A DNA stretch of 64,000 bases, from contig NZ_FOZZ01000006.1 of NCBI RefSeq assembly GCF_900116225.1, positions 211,945 to 275,944 on the forward strand. Reading direction: 5' to 3'. Below are positions 27,465 through 36,586 of this stretch, in pieces (the stretch's first letter is position 1; each line of letters opens with the position of its first letter). Source of the DNA: Sphingobacterium wenxiniae (GTDB lineage: Bacteria > Bacteroidota > Bacteroidia > Sphingobacteriales > Sphingobacteriaceae). Position numbers and translations under genes: made by a program. The notes beneath the pieces are model-generated. The model was not told the origin of the DNA, ran no database searches, and saw nothing but the letters and a program-made list of their open reading frames with translations.

Positions 27465-27872
27465 TTAGGGAAAGAAAGGTTCCATCTTCTCTTGAAAGAC
27501 TTGCGGGGCACGGCAAGGTTTGTTCTTGGCCATATCCACAAACACCAGTTGAGTGGAGCCGGTGTTGAGTAGAGTTCCCTCTTCATTGAAGATTTCGTAT
27601 TCAAACTTGATACGTACCAGTGGCTTTTCCTTGATGTAGGTCACGATGGTGATGAGATCGTCATACCGTGCAGGCTGATAGTATTTACAGGTCAAATCCG
27701 TCACGGGCAGCATCACGCCCATTTCTTCCAGTTCCCTGTAAGAAATTCCTGTACTGCGAAGCATTTCCGTACGCGCTACCTCATAGAATGAAGCATAGTT
27801 GCCGTAGTAGACATAGCCCATTTGGTCAGTTTCTGCATATCGGATGCGTAAGGTGGTTTCGTGTTTGAACAT
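27465..27872 (-). CDS. Acyl-CoA thioesterase, YbgC/4HBT hotdog family
   Basis: A 135-residue hotdog-fold thioesterase that hydrolyses acyl-CoA esters in the cytoplasm. The catalytic-helix motif AETDQMGYVYYGNYASFYEV (about 14-33) carries the family Asp and Tyr, and VARTEMLR follows on the helix. The length is normal. The natural acyl chain cannot be told. The gene is between mltG and the BrkB-family gene on one strand. Confidence 0.87.
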   Translation of the reverse strand: MFKHETTLRIRYAETDQMGYVYYGNYASFYEVARTEMLRSTGISYRELEEMGVMLPVTDLTCKYYQPARYDDLITIVTYIKEKPLVRIKFEYEIFNEEGTLLNTGSTQLVFVDMAKNKPCRAPQVFQEKMEPFFP

Positions 27873-27956
27873 TCTTCTTTAGTATTGAGTAGAGCGTATT
27901 GGGTATTGAGATGTTTTAAAATTCTTTTTGTCTCTATACGCAATACGCATATCGCA

Positions 27957-29003
27957 CTACTTTTTAATATTCCTTTCGTCCAATGCGCGTTGGAATTTGC
28001 GGGCATTCACTAAGTGCTCTGCCTGTGTTTTGGCAAAGTTGTGGTATCCCGAGAAGTCATCCTTGGCGCACATGTAGATATAATCGTGTTTTTGATAATT
28101 AAGCACAGCATCGATAGCGGCAATGCTCGGAAGCATGATTGGTCCCGGAGGTAGCCCTTTGTACCGATAGGTGTTGTAAGGATTGTCAATTGTCAAATGG
28201 CGGTTCAGTACCCGACGGATAGTGAAATCCTGATTAGCAAAGATAACGGTCGGGTCTGCCTGTAGCAACATCCCTTTTTGCAGTCTGTTGATATACAATC
28301 CTGCAATGGCAGGCATTTCGTCTGTATGTAAGGCTTCCCCGCGTACGATAGAGGCTAAAATACTGACTTCTTGGGGAGTCATATTCAGCGCTTGAGCCTT
28401 TTGTTTGCGTTCATCGGTCCAGAATTTATTGTACTCGTCGTGCAGTCGGTCAATAACTTTCTCTGGCGCTGTATTCCAATAGATTTCATAAGTATTCGGG
28501 ATGAACATACTAAAGAAACTCTCCTTGGTAAAACCGTAAGATTGGGCCAGTGTGTCGCTATGTAGCAAATGTGAAAAGGTAGCAGAGTCTGCTTCAAAAT
28601 TTTGGGCTAAAATCGCGGCAAAGTTATCTATCAATCTAATGTTCTGGAAACGGAATTTGACGGCTTCTTGATATCCGCCGCGTAAGTTGCCGATAAGCTG
28701 TCGGTTGGACATACCTTCGGTTAGTTTGAAACGTCCCGGTTTTACGGCATCAGAGTAGCTCATTGCTTTTGCAGCATAGTCGAAGAGTTGCACATCTTTT
28801 ACGATATCCTGCTCCCTCAGCGTATTCAGCACATCCTGATAGGTAGAGCCGGTCTTGATATACAGGTATTCCTGTTGTGCTGTTACACTTGGGCCAAGAA
28901 AAGCCTGATAAGCTTTAAAGCCTATAAAAGCACCCACGGCAAAAACGATAAAGAATGCTATCGTAAGCCATTTTGGGAAGCGTCTTTTTTTTTCTGTCAT
29001 CAT
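27957..29003 (-). CDS. mltG: Endolytic murein transglycosylase MltG
   Basis: Inner-membrane lytic transglycosylase that cuts nascent peptidoglycan and sets glycan strand length. A basic N-terminus (EKKRRFPKW) precedes one transmembrane helix (about 13-32), a LysM-like subdomain follows, and the catalytic segment ILASIVRGEALHTDEMPA (about 212-229) contains the Glu aligned with the known active site. NRLQKGMLLQADPTVIFA and YNTYRYKGLPPGPI are further family blocks. The PASTA gene lies upstream on the same strand, a consistent cell-wall grouping. Confidence 0.95.
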   Translation of the reverse strand: MMTEKKRRFPKWLTIAFFIVFAVGAFIGFKAYQAFLGPSVTAQQEYLYIKTGSTYQDVLNTLREQDIVKDVQLFDYAAKAMSYSDAVKPGRFKLTEGMSNRQLIGNLRGGYQEAVKFRFQNIRLIDNFAAILAQNFEADSATFSHLLHSDTLAQSYGFTKESFFSMFIPNTYEIYWNTAPEKVIDRLHDEYNKFWTDERKQKAQALNMTPQEVSILASIVRGEALHTDEMPAIAGLYINRLQKGMLLQADPTVIFANQDFTIRRVLNRHLTIDNPYNTYRYKGLPPGPIMLPSIAAIDAVLNYQKHDYIYMCAKDDFSGYHNFAKTQAEHLVNARKFQRALDERNIKK

Positions 29004-29107
29004 ATTAAAGTTATGGAAGTGAACGAAGTTATGGGGTGAAGGAAGCTGTATCTTACATCACCATCTTTACTACCATTTCTGTCTTCACCTTATTTTAAAG
29101 CTTTATT

Positions 29108-29857
29108 TTAATTTGACAGTGTTATATTGACTGCCGTTCCTATACTCACAATACCAGCCGTTGTGTCCGGTTGTTGGCTTATCACTTTTGCGGAGAGACT
29201 GTCCAAGCCAGAGAAAGAAACTGCCCCAAGATTAAGCCCTACTCCTGTAAGTGCAAATTTAGCTTCATTGAGCGAAAGGCCAATCAGATAAGGTATTTCC
29301 ACTTCGTTGGCACCACGTCCATTCCCCAGCACCAATGTCACAGCAGAGCCTTTGGCAATCATACGCCCGGTTTTAAGTGGTTGGCCTGCGAATTTCACTT
29401 CGAGAACGACATCTCTTGCAATGTCAGCAATATATGTCGTATCCGCTACCTTAAGCGATTGATTGCGTAAAATAGCCGTTGCCTCAATCAAAGTTTTGTC
29501 AATGATTTCAGGGAAAGCTACTTCCGGTGCTACCTGCGTAATGATGGTCAAATAGATCGTACGCCCGGTTTTAACTTGTGACTGTGGATCAGGATCTTGT
29601 TCGATAACCGTTCCGGGTTTCATCTCCATTTGGTATACCGAGTCGATATTATATTCCAGATCTGCACGTTCCAAAACTTTGATAGCCTCATTGATATGGA
29701 GTCCTTTTACTACAGGTACTTCAATGGAATCGCCATGTTTGGTGTATATCTTCAATCCAAAATAAATCGATAGAAATAAGACAATGATAAAAATAACAGC
29801 ACCAATCAGGTTTTTTCTGAACGAATCTGTTTTGAGGTATGAAAAGAATTTCGACAT
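29108..29857 (-). CDS. Membrane-anchored PASTA-domain protein
   Basis: A 249-residue protein with one N-terminal transmembrane helix (about 16-36) and three PASTA domains outside the membrane (about 45-110, 113-178, 182-249), each with the pattern VPxVxGLxxxEAxxxLxxxxL. PASTA domains bind muropeptides or beta-lactams in Ser/Thr kinases and PBPs; here there is no kinase or transpeptidase part. It sits upstream of mltG. Its promoter shares a 37-base block with the DUF1599 gene. Confidence 0.88.
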   Translation of the reverse strand: MSKFFSYLKTDSFRKNLIGAVIFIIVLFLSIYFGLKIYTKHGDSIEVPVVKGLHINEAIKVLERADLEYNIDSVYQMEMKPGTVIEQDPDPQSQVKTGRTIYLTIITQVAPEVAFPEIIDKTLIEATAILRNQSLKVADTTYIADIARDVVLEVKFAGQPLKTGRMIAKGSAVTLVLGNGRGANEVEIPYLIGLSLNEAKFALTGVGLNLGAVSFSGLDSLSAKVISQQPDTTAGIVSIGTAVNITLSN

Positions 29858-29936
29858 ATATTATTCTATATAAACGTAATAGGGGAGCTGTATGGTATAT
29901 CTCACCTTCTATATCAAAGTATATTATACTTCAAGG

Positions 29937-29973
29937 CAAACCTACATAAATTCACTTTTATATGCAATATAAT
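29937..29973 (-). promoter_or_regulatory. Promoter block of the PASTA gene (copy 1 of a 37-base shared sequence)
   Basis: On the minus strand TTG (reverse of 29965-29967), a 20-base spacer and TAGGTTTG (reverse of 29937-29944). The whole 37-base block matches 39018-39054 at 34 positions. Confidence 0.6.
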
Positions 29974-30079
29974 TTAAAGCGATCGAGGTGAAGGCATTAT
30001 GTAGGTGACGGTAGCAATAGCCCTAGTGAGGAAGGCAAAAAACGCATCTGAAACAGAGGATGTATCGTGGTATTTTTTG

Positions 30080-30087
30080 TATATTTG
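30080..30087 (+). promoter_or_regulatory. Predicted -7 element of the toxin-antitoxin operon
   Basis: TATATTTG matches TAnnTTTG, 23 bases before the antitoxin ATG. No good -33 element is seen. Confidence 0.4.
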
Positions 30088-30109
30088 TGAGTAGCAATAT
30101 CAATAAGGT

Positions 30110-30328
30110 ATGACAACGATAACTATAAACAAACGGACTAAGGCTGGAAAATTAATTTTGGAAATGGCAAAGTTTCTCTCTGAGAATGCTAAGGGCGTTG
30201 TTATTACAGAAGACGAAACACCGCGTTATAATAAAGAAACTGAAAAAGCAATTAAAGAAGCTAAATTAGGTATTGACTTGATAGAAGCGGAGAGCGTAGA
30301 TGAGTTATTTGAAAAGTTGCGTGATTAA
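30110..30328 (+). CDS. Antitoxin-like protein upstream of a YafQ-type toxin
   Basis: A 72-residue protein. The N-terminus MTTITINKRTKAGKLILEMA resembles a short strand-helix DNA-binding start; a variable helix with many E and K follows, and it ends in VDELFEKLRD, the tail common in antitoxins of RelE/YafQ modules. Its stop codon TAA/ATG overlaps the toxin start by one base, the classic type II arrangement. The antitoxin call rests on size, order and tail, not on a clear domain match. Confidence 0.7.
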   Translation: MTTITINKRTKAGKLILEMAKFLSENAKGVVITEDETPRYNKETEKAIKEAKLGIDLIEAESVDELFEKLRD

Positions 30329-30589
30329 TGTATAAGATTGTTGCTACAAATAAGTTTAAAAAAGACTTTAAAAAATCTATAAAAAGCGGTTTGGAAGAAC
30401 GTTTGTTGAGGGATGTCGTCAACCTTCTTGAGAAGAGCGGAAAACTGCCTGCGAAATATAAGCCACATAAGCTTTCTGGTAATTATCAGGGGAATTGGGA
30501 ATGCCATATTCAACCTGATTGGTTGTTGGTCTGGGAGCAGAATGAGGAAATAAAAAATTAGAACAGGAACACATTCTGATTTATTTTAA
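30328..30589 (+). pseudogene. YafQ/RelE-family mRNA-interferase toxin, frameshifted at the C-terminus
   Basis: The open frame codes 77 residues (stop at 30559-30561) with the YafQ-family features KFKKDFKK, YKPHKLSGNY and WECHIQPDWLLVWEQ. It stops right after an A6 run (30552-30557). In the next frame, directly after the run, 30557-30589 reads IRTGTHSDLF and stop, which is the family C-terminus with the His that is catalytic in YafQ. A one-base insertion or two-base loss therefore separates body and tail. The toxin is probably inactive unless slippage on the A run restores the frame. Confidence 0.8.
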
Positions 30590-30756
30590 GCTTTCATAAA
30601 TTAAATTATAAAATAGGAGAAAATAACGAAAGAAATTTTATGGGAAAGGCTCTTTTTTGCCTAACCGAAAGATTTAACATTAATTATGACCATTAGAGCC
30701 TATTTTTCCTGCTTTTGCGGATATAGAGGTTCCCCTAAAATAAGGATAAAAAAAGA

Positions 30757-31755
30757 ATGAAGACAAAAGTAGCATTAATCACCGGGGGCTATACCGGCGA
30801 AGCGGAAGTTTCTTTTAAAAGTGCAGCGTTCGTGCAATCCCAATTGGATACGGATAAATATGATGTGTATCCAATTACCATTGGTCTGGATGCTTGGTTT
30901 CATGTCAATGAAAACGGTATCCGATACAAGGTGAATAAAGAGGACTTTACCTTGGATATGGATGGACATATCGTAAAATTTGATGTTGCTTTTATCATTC
31001 TGCATGGCTCGCCGGGTGAAGATGGACGTTTGCAAGGCTACTTGGATATGATTGGACTTCCTTATACTTCCTGTGGAACATTGACCTCTGCCTTGACCAT
31101 GAATAAGGGCTATACGAAAGCTATCTTAGCGGATATTCCAGAAATGTCTGTGGCCAATTCGGTGTTACTTTTTGAGAATCACCGTGCAGAGGCGGTAAAC
31201 TTAGTTAGAGAGAAGTTGCAACTGCCTTATTTTGTGAAGCCTAATGCTGGCGGAAGTAGTATCGGTATGAGCAAGGTGAAGGCCTTTGACGAACTGCAGG
31301 AAGCTTTGGATAAGGCTTATGATGCTGAAAATACCGGTAAGCAGGTGCTTGTCGAAGAATTTGTGAGCGGTAGGGAATTTTCGCAGGGTATATTTCGTAA
31401 TGCTGCTGGGGAGCTTGTTGTATTGCCAGCTACAGAGGTGCGTACTACGCGCGAATTTTTTGACTTCGAGGCGAAGTATATTCCCGGCCTTACAGAGGAA
31501 ATCACACCAGCAGATCTGACAACCGAACAACAGGAGAGAGCTGCGCGTATTATTCAAGAGATTTATATACGCCTTAATTGTAAAGGTATGGTGCGCGTGG
31601 ATTTCTTTTTGGAAAACGACACCGATAAGTTTTATTTTATCGAAATCAATACAATTCCCGGACAGACTGCCCAAAGTTTTATCCCACAGCAGGTAAGGGC
31701 TTTTGGGATGAAAGAAGGCGATTTCTACAGTGAGCTGATCGAGGCAGCTTTGTAA
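30757..31755 (+). CDS. ddl: D-alanine--D-alanine ligase
   Basis: ATP-grasp enzyme that joins two D-alanines for the peptidoglycan stem peptide in the cytoplasm. The N-terminal block is KVALITGGYTGEAEVSFKSA, where the usual GGxSxE is changed to GGYTGE. ILHGSPGEDGRLQGYLDMIG, the ATP-grasp lysine in FVKPNAGGSSIGMSK, and EINTIPGQTAQSFIPQQ follow. The length of 332 residues is normal. It stands alone; the cell-wall genes mltG and PASTA lie nearby on the other strand. Confidence 0.94.
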   Translation: MKTKVALITGGYTGEAEVSFKSAAFVQSQLDTDKYDVYPITIGLDAWFHVNENGIRYKVNKEDFTLDMDGHIVKFDVAFIILHGSPGEDGRLQGYLDMIGLPYTSCGTLTSALTMNKGYTKAILADIPEMSVANSVLLFENHRAEAVNLVREKLQLPYFVKPNAGGSSIGMSKVKAFDELQEALDKAYDAENTGKQVLVEEFVSGREFSQGIFRNAAGELVVLPATEVRTTREFFDFEAKYIPGLTEEITPADLTTEQQERAARIIQEIYIRLNCKGMVRVDFFLENDTDKFYFIEINTIPGQTAQSFIPQQVRAFGMKEGDFYSELIEAAL

Positions 31756-31766
31756 ATAGTATAATA

Positions 31767-31933
31767 GGGATGTCTAAAAGTTCGCCGTCACCGTCATTGC
31801 GAGGCAACGAAGCAATCTTGTGACGGCAAAACGCCGATTGCCTGCCTGCGGTAGGAAGGCTTCCTCGCTGCGCTTCTCCATCGCCAGAGGCGAGGCACAA
31901 TGACGCGTTTTTGCAGACTTTTTTAGACATCCC
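31767..31933. repeat. Dispersed palindromic repeat, copy A
   Basis: The outer ends GGGATGTCTAAAA (31767-31779) and TTTTAGACATCCC (31921-31933) are perfect 13-base inverted repeats. Inside is the family core CGTCATTGCGAGG...AACGAAGCAATC, with a degraded right arm. It fills the gap between convergent ddl and the M14 gene. Confidence 0.8.
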
Positions 31934-31941
31934 CCATCTAT

Positions 31942-34605
31942 TTACCTATATAAATTATTAAGTAGGAGCTTAAATGTACCGTGGGTTTGACTACGGAAAG
32001 TAATGTTCGGCGTAAACACGGTTAATTTCCCTTTATCCATTTCTTTCTCAAAAGCAACCACACCATCTTTCAGATATTTCTCTCCCCATGACCAACCACT
32101 TTTTAAGACTTTGTCGGAAGCGAACCATAACAATGGCTTAATAGAAGTGTCTTTGATCCGATAAACTTGGTCATTACTGAAATATAAGTCCATCTGTTGT
32201 CCGTAACCGTAAGTGGAAGCATGGGGTGCTACATCGACCGTAAGGACAGAGCCAGGAGTATAATAGACTTCTCTACGCAGGGGATTGCCACTGTCATCGA
32301 CTAAGGCATTTTCCACACCTAATTTAAAATGTTCTGCTAAACTCGCGCTATTGCCGATAGTAACGATATGTCCACCTTCACGTACAAATTTTTCCAGTTG
32401 AGGAATGGATTTTTCTACGGTTGTACGTCCCCACATCGATTTGTAATTTTCCGGAAGGCTTTCGGGCATTTCATTCGGCACACCGCGAAAAGTAGGATTG
32501 CTACTTAGTGAAGGAATTGAACCGCCAACTAAAACAATCACATCAAAACGTTTGTTCAAATCGCCTTTATCAATGTCAGGAGCGTAAAAGACTTCGTAAT
32601 CGTAGTGGAATTTCTCGAAAAGGAAGCGCATCCATCCCGAAGGCATGCTCCCGCCATACGTATCCCATAAACCAATGCGTAAGGACTGTATAGCATCGGC
32701 TCCGTTAGGGATCTGAGCCGCCTCAAGGATGGTTAATCCTGCTGTTTCTAAGATGCTACGTGACTCTTTGTTGTTCAATACGAAGAAATCGCCTTGCGTT
32801 TGGTCACGGTAAACTTTCTGTTTGTTCTTTAACAAAAGATTGGCATAGGCAAAGCTGTCATTTTCTTTAGCTGACAGCTGTAAGAACTTTCCGTTGGGCA
32901 GTGGCTTGGCAATAGGTGGTATGGGTTCGCCATAAGGCAGAGCCTCAAGCGGTGCTGTAAAGTCATCCATGATGCGGTCGAAATCCACATGCATCAGATA
33001 AGCTAATGTCCATCCTGCGGCATCATAAGGTGCGATAGGAGGACCTCCCGGATATTCAAAATCATTAGGATGGTCTTGTGGCTCAAACATGTCCAATACG
33101 TGTGGACGAAAAGCCTGATCGGTCTTCACAACAAAACTCTTCGCAGGGTATGTTTTGCCGTTTACAGAGAAAGGCTGTGTCGCCTGGTGTATCTTTACTC
33201 CGTTTGCAGATAATGCATTCAGGAATTTGATTGCTGTATTGAGATCGGCTTGTTCTGCGGGGATGATGAATGCCCGAGGGTCACGATATGTCGGATTCTT
33301 GAACAGGGAGTCCATAAATTCCCTTGGCATATAACGTTGGTTCGCCAATTCTTTATTTTCCCGTTTAGCCTTATTGAATGCGCTGTCGATGACGGCTATT
33401 TTGCTTGGAGACAGTGACCAAGTATCTTTTTGTCCCTTCTCAATGGAGTTTTTGCCCATCCGGTAAATATTGAAAAGCAACTCGTTTTTGTATTTTGCCC
33501 CATAGCCCATCACTGCGTAGTTCAATGAAGTGGAATAATCTATGGATTGTTTGAAATGCCAGGTTTGTGGAATGACGGGATTGTGGGTATCGCTGCTTGG
33601 TAATAAGCGCGAGGTAACCAATGGAATCTCAAAAGGATTAGGACCACCGATGATTTCTGTCAAAAGACCTATGGTGTTATGGAAGTAGGTTGTGGTACGT
33701 AACCCTCCATTATACCAGGTAGAGAAAACAGATCCTCCACGCTGGGTATAACCAGGTTTATTCTCTGCATACAGACGGGAAGACATTGCCGCACCCAAAG
33801 ATTCAATGCCGCTCATCAATAGCGGGTCAAATACATAATTGAACGGGTCGCGATAGGGGGCTCCTGCTACCACAGCTCCGGCAGGGGCAGTCTGGTGGTG
33901 GTTATACATAACCTGTGGATTCCACTCGATGAAAAGCTGGCGTGCCATGTTTTGCGACTCTTTGAGGTTCAGCATGAAGAAGTCGCGGTTGTTGTCATGG
34001 CCTGCATATTTTTGGTAGAGAAAAGGGACGTAAGACAAAGAACGTTTTTCTGGCGTTGCCTCGCGCATATACCAATTGGTGATGAGGTCTTGCCCATCCG
34101 GATTAGCGTGGGTAAGCAGTACAATACAGTTGTCCAAAATGGCCTGGGTTTCGTCATCGTTGCGGCTAGCTAAAAGATAGGCGATTTCTATCAACTGGTG
34201 CATACCTACTGTTTCTGTGGAATGTAGACCGCCGTCAATCCAAATAACGGACTTTCCTTCTTTTGCCAGTTGTTTTGCCTCAGTTTCTGATAATTCTGCA
34301 CGAGCGAGCTGTTGTGCTATGGATTTGTAACGCTCCAAGTTTTTCTGGTTGGTTGCCGAAGTCACAATCAGCATAGGTTGATCCCGTCCTTCTTCTGTTT
34401 TGCCAATGACCGTATAACGGATGCGGTCGGATTCCTCAGCTAGTTTTTTGAAATAGGCTTCTGTTTGTCCGAATGTAGCTAAATGGTAATCATCGCCGAT
34501 ATTAAAGCCAAAGTGGGCTTTAGGCGGCGTAACCTGTGCGAAACTCTGTGTAGACAGTAGCACACAATAAATCACGAGTGAGGAAAATACTTTTAGATAG
34601 TTCAT
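31942..34605 (-). CDS. Secreted M14-family zinc carboxypeptidase-like protein
   Basis: An 887-residue secreted peptidase with signal peptide ending STQSFA (about residue 23). The M14 catalytic domain occupies about 40-400: the zinc motif HxxE appears in GLHSTETVGMHQLIEIA (about 127-143), and HANPDGQDLITNW and YNHHQTAPAGAV follow. The C-terminal half (about 600-887) contains a class I glutamine-amidotransferase-like fold (KFVREGGHIVTIGNSASL), typical of the long Bacteroidota forms. It probably trims peptides in the periplasm or outside. The substrate is unknown. Confidence 0.85.
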   Translation of the reverse strand: MNYLKVFSSLVIYCVLLSTQSFAQVTPPKAHFGFNIGDDYHLATFGQTEAYFKKLAEESDRIRYTVIGKTEEGRDQPMLIVTSATNQKNLERYKSIAQQLARAELSETEAKQLAKEGKSVIWIDGGLHSTETVGMHQLIEIAYLLASRNDDETQAILDNCIVLLTHANPDGQDLITNWYMREATPEKRSLSYVPFLYQKYAGHDNNRDFFMLNLKESQNMARQLFIEWNPQVMYNHHQTAPAGAVVAGAPYRDPFNYVFDPLLMSGIESLGAAMSSRLYAENKPGYTQRGGSVFSTWYNGGLRTTTYFHNTIGLLTEIIGGPNPFEIPLVTSRLLPSSDTHNPVIPQTWHFKQSIDYSTSLNYAVMGYGAKYKNELLFNIYRMGKNSIEKGQKDTWSLSPSKIAVIDSAFNKAKRENKELANQRYMPREFMDSLFKNPTYRDPRAFIIPAEQADLNTAIKFLNALSANGVKIHQATQPFSVNGKTYPAKSFVVKTDQAFRPHVLDMFEPQDHPNDFEYPGGPPIAPYDAAGWTLAYLMHVDFDRIMDDFTAPLEALPYGEPIPPIAKPLPNGKFLQLSAKENDSFAYANLLLKNKQKVYRDQTQGDFFVLNNKESRSILETAGLTILEAAQIPNGADAIQSLRIGLWDTYGGSMPSGWMRFLFEKFHYDYEVFYAPDIDKGDLNKRFDVIVLVGGSIPSLSSNPTFRGVPNEMPESLPENYKSMWGRTTVEKSIPQLEKFVREGGHIVTIGNSASLAEHFKLGVENALVDDSGNPLRREVYYTPGSVLTVDVAPHASTYGYGQQMDLYFSNDQVYRIKDTSIKPLLWFASDKVLKSGWSWGEKYLKDGVVAFEKEMDKGKLTVFTPNITFRSQTHGTFKLLLNNLYR

Positions 34606-34722
34606 GTTTACGAGGTATGTTAGTATTACCTATAAAAATAAGAAATATGGTGGTAATATAAAAAAGAGGAGAGAAGAGGTATTTGTATTGTTACAAGAGA
34701 AGGGGGCTAGCGGTGGGTATAT

Positions 34723-34760
34723 AAAAAAACCTATAAGGTTTTCCGAAACCTTATAGGTTT
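34723..34760 (-). terminator. Terminator of the aroK-GDPD-gldA operon
   Basis: A perfect 15-pair stem (AAACCTATAAGGTTT 34727-34741 with 34746-34760) and a 4-base loop, followed on the minus strand by seven T. Confidence 0.85.
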
Positions 34761-34809
34761 GATTTACTGTTTGCTATCGCGTGTGATTGTGTGAGAGGCA
34801 AATCCTAAA

Positions 34810-34901
34810 CATCATCGCGAGGTAATGAAGTCCCGCCTGAGGCGGGAATGATGTTAAAAACACAGATTGCTTCGTCGTACCTCCTCGCAATGACGCGTTT
34901 T
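34810..34901. repeat. Dispersed palindromic repeat, copy B
   Basis: The core is CATCATCGCGAGGTAATGAAG, an inner hairpin CCCGCC/GGCGGG, then CAGATTGCTTCGTCG and CCTCGCAATGACGCG. It lies just downstream of gldA. Confidence 0.8.
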
Positions 34902-34918
34902 GCGGTTTGCAAGGCTTC

Positions 34919-35635
34919 TTAGACCGCCCCGTTTGTTAAGGAGACAAAAATATCCTCGAGTGATTTGCCTGGATATTTGACGGGCATGTCTTGTAGGGTG
35001 AAGTGGTCTTGTAGAACGCCTTTGTTCAATATAATAACCTCATCACAAATGGCTTCTACTTCCTGCATGATGTGGGTTGATACCAATACAGTTCTTTCTT
35101 TGCCCAATTCTTTAATCAAAGCGCGTATTTCCAGAATCTGATTAGGGTCCAAGCCGGAGGTAGGTTCGTCAAGGATGAGTACCTGCGGTTGATGGATAAT
35201 GCACATGGCCAATCCTACCCGTTGTTTATATCCTTTGGAGAGCTGGCTTACTTTCTTGTGTTGCTCGGCCTGCAGTCCTGTTTGTCGGATCACCTCTTCC
35301 ACCCGTCCTTTTTTTTCCTTTAGCTTATGGGTATTGGCTTCGAATAAGAGGATCTCGCGTACGTACATATCCCTGTATAGCGGATTGTTTTCCGGTAAAA
35401 AACCTAACAACTTCTTCACGGCCAAAGACTGCTGTTGTACATTAAGATTTTGTACGAAGGCCTGTCCTGAAGTAGGAGGTAAGAGCCCTGCCAAGATTTT
35501 CATGGTTGTGGACTTGCCAGCACCATTTGGACCTAAGAAACCAACGATACGGTTATCGCCTATCTCAAAAGAAACCTCATGGAGTGCCTTTTGGGTTCCA
35601 TATTGTTTGGTCAATTTATCGACTTTGATAGACAT
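34919..35635 (-). CDS. gldA: ABC transporter ATP-binding protein, GldA-like
   Basis: A 238-residue ATPase subunit. Walker A GPNGAGKST (about 35-43), the ABC signature LSKGYKQRV (about 131-139), Walker B VLILDEPTSGLD (about 149-160) and switch His in STHIMQEVE are intact. It is closest in character to GldA, which with GldF and GldG is linked to gliding in flavobacteria, but the permease genes are not adjacent and most Sphingobacteriaceae do not glide, so another export role is possible. It lies 3 bases after the GDPD gene. Confidence 0.8.
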   Translation of the reverse strand: MSIKVDKLTKQYGTQKALHEVSFEIGDNRIVGFLGPNGAGKSTTMKILAGLLPPTSGQAFVQNLNVQQQSLAVKKLLGFLPENNPLYRDMYVREILLFEANTHKLKEKKGRVEEVIRQTGLQAEQHKKVSQLSKGYKQRVGLAMCIIHQPQVLILDEPTSGLDPNQILEIRALIKELGKERTVLVSTHIMQEVEAICDEVIILNKGVLQDHFTLQDMPVKYPGKSLEDIFVSLTNGAV

Positions 35636-35638
35636 GGC

Positions 35639-36586
35639 TTAGTTGATATACGGTGATGATAAGTCTCTTTTCCGGATATAGAAATCCAATGCTTTAGCAG
35701 CCTGCAGTGGTCTGTCTGTACTTAATATATCCGCTCCGTTTTCAATATAGTCGGCATAAACCTGATCTCCGTTCTGTTTAGCCTGGCGGTCAAGGTTGCC
35801 GATTGTTCCCAATATACACAATATGCCATGCTGATGAAGCAGATCGGTGACTTGTCTATCTACTTCACTGGTGCCAACAAAAGCAACAAGGCGTGTGTCC
35901 GGTACATCGCGGTCGTTGAGGCGTAATAAATCCTCTGTGCTTTTAATCGATGCGGAAATCATCAAATCGGGTGCTAAATTGTGTACTACGGCTGCTTGGT
36001 CAGCACTGTAGGTTATAATGACACTATAGGCCTCAGCTTTTGTGTTGCGGATGGCATCGATGACCATGTGGTATGGGACTTCGCGCTTGACATCCAAGGT
36101 AAAGATGACTTTACCAATTCCCCAAGATAAAGTTTCTTCCAAGGTCGGTATCCTAAAATTGGTTACATCTCCCGCTTTGTCTTTCAGATAAAGTGACTTT
36201 AACTCTTGGTAGGTATGATTTCTAACCCGACCTTTCCCTGTTGTTGTACGATCTACAGTCTCGTCATGCATCAATACCAGAACAGAGTCTTTTGTCAAAG
36301 CAATATCGCACTCGATAATTGCGGGTGTTTTATAAGCGATGCGCTGAAAAGTTTCTAACGCATTTTCAGGGTAGCCTATATCCGGCCCGCCGCGGTGGGC
36401 GCTGACTAGAGGAACACGTTTCTCCGAATAGGTAAGGAAACGGTACAAATCTTCTACATCTTGGAAATTAAATACTTGGTTATGATTGCTAACCGTGGTT
36501 AAATCCGAAGCTGAATTGCTTCTGAAGCAACCTATCGACAGCATCGTCAGAGATAGGCAAAGGAAAAGGTTAAACTTCTTGGTCAT
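35639..36586 (-). CDS. Secreted glycerophosphodiester phosphodiesterase family protein
   Basis: A 315-residue GDPD TIM-barrel enzyme that hydrolyses glycerophosphodiesters to sn-glycerol 3-phosphate and an alcohol. A signal peptide with a lipobox-like SIGC (Cys about 19) suggests a lipoprotein. The catalytic HRGG is in VSAHRGGPDIGYPENALETF (about 62-81), ECDIALTKDSVLVLMHDETV carries the E/D metal ligands and second His, and IGKVIFTLDVKRE follows. The start overlaps the aroK end by 17 bases, so translation is coupled. Confidence 0.88.
   Translation of the reverse strand: MTKKFNLFLCLSLTMLSIGCFRSNSASDLTTVSNHNQVFNFQDVEDLYRFLTYSEKRVPLVSAHRGGPDIGYPENALETFQRIAYKTPAIIECDIALTKDSVLVLMHDETVDRTTTGKGRVRNHTYQELKSLYLKDKAGDVTNFRIPTLEETLSWGIGKVIFTLDVKREVPYHMVIDAIRNTKAEAYSVIITYSADQAAVVHNLAPDLMISASIKSTEDLLRLNDRDVPDTRLVAFVGTSEVDRQVTDLLHQHGILCILGTIGNLDRQAKQNGDQVYADYIENGADILSTDRPLQAAKALDFYIRKRDLSSPYIN

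Larger units (their letters stand above)
34606..34918. other. Intergenic region with terminator and repeat copy B
   Basis: 313 bases without a gene. From right to left on the minus strand it holds repeat copy B, the gldA terminator and the upstream region of the M14 gene. Nothing else is seen. Confidence 0.7.
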
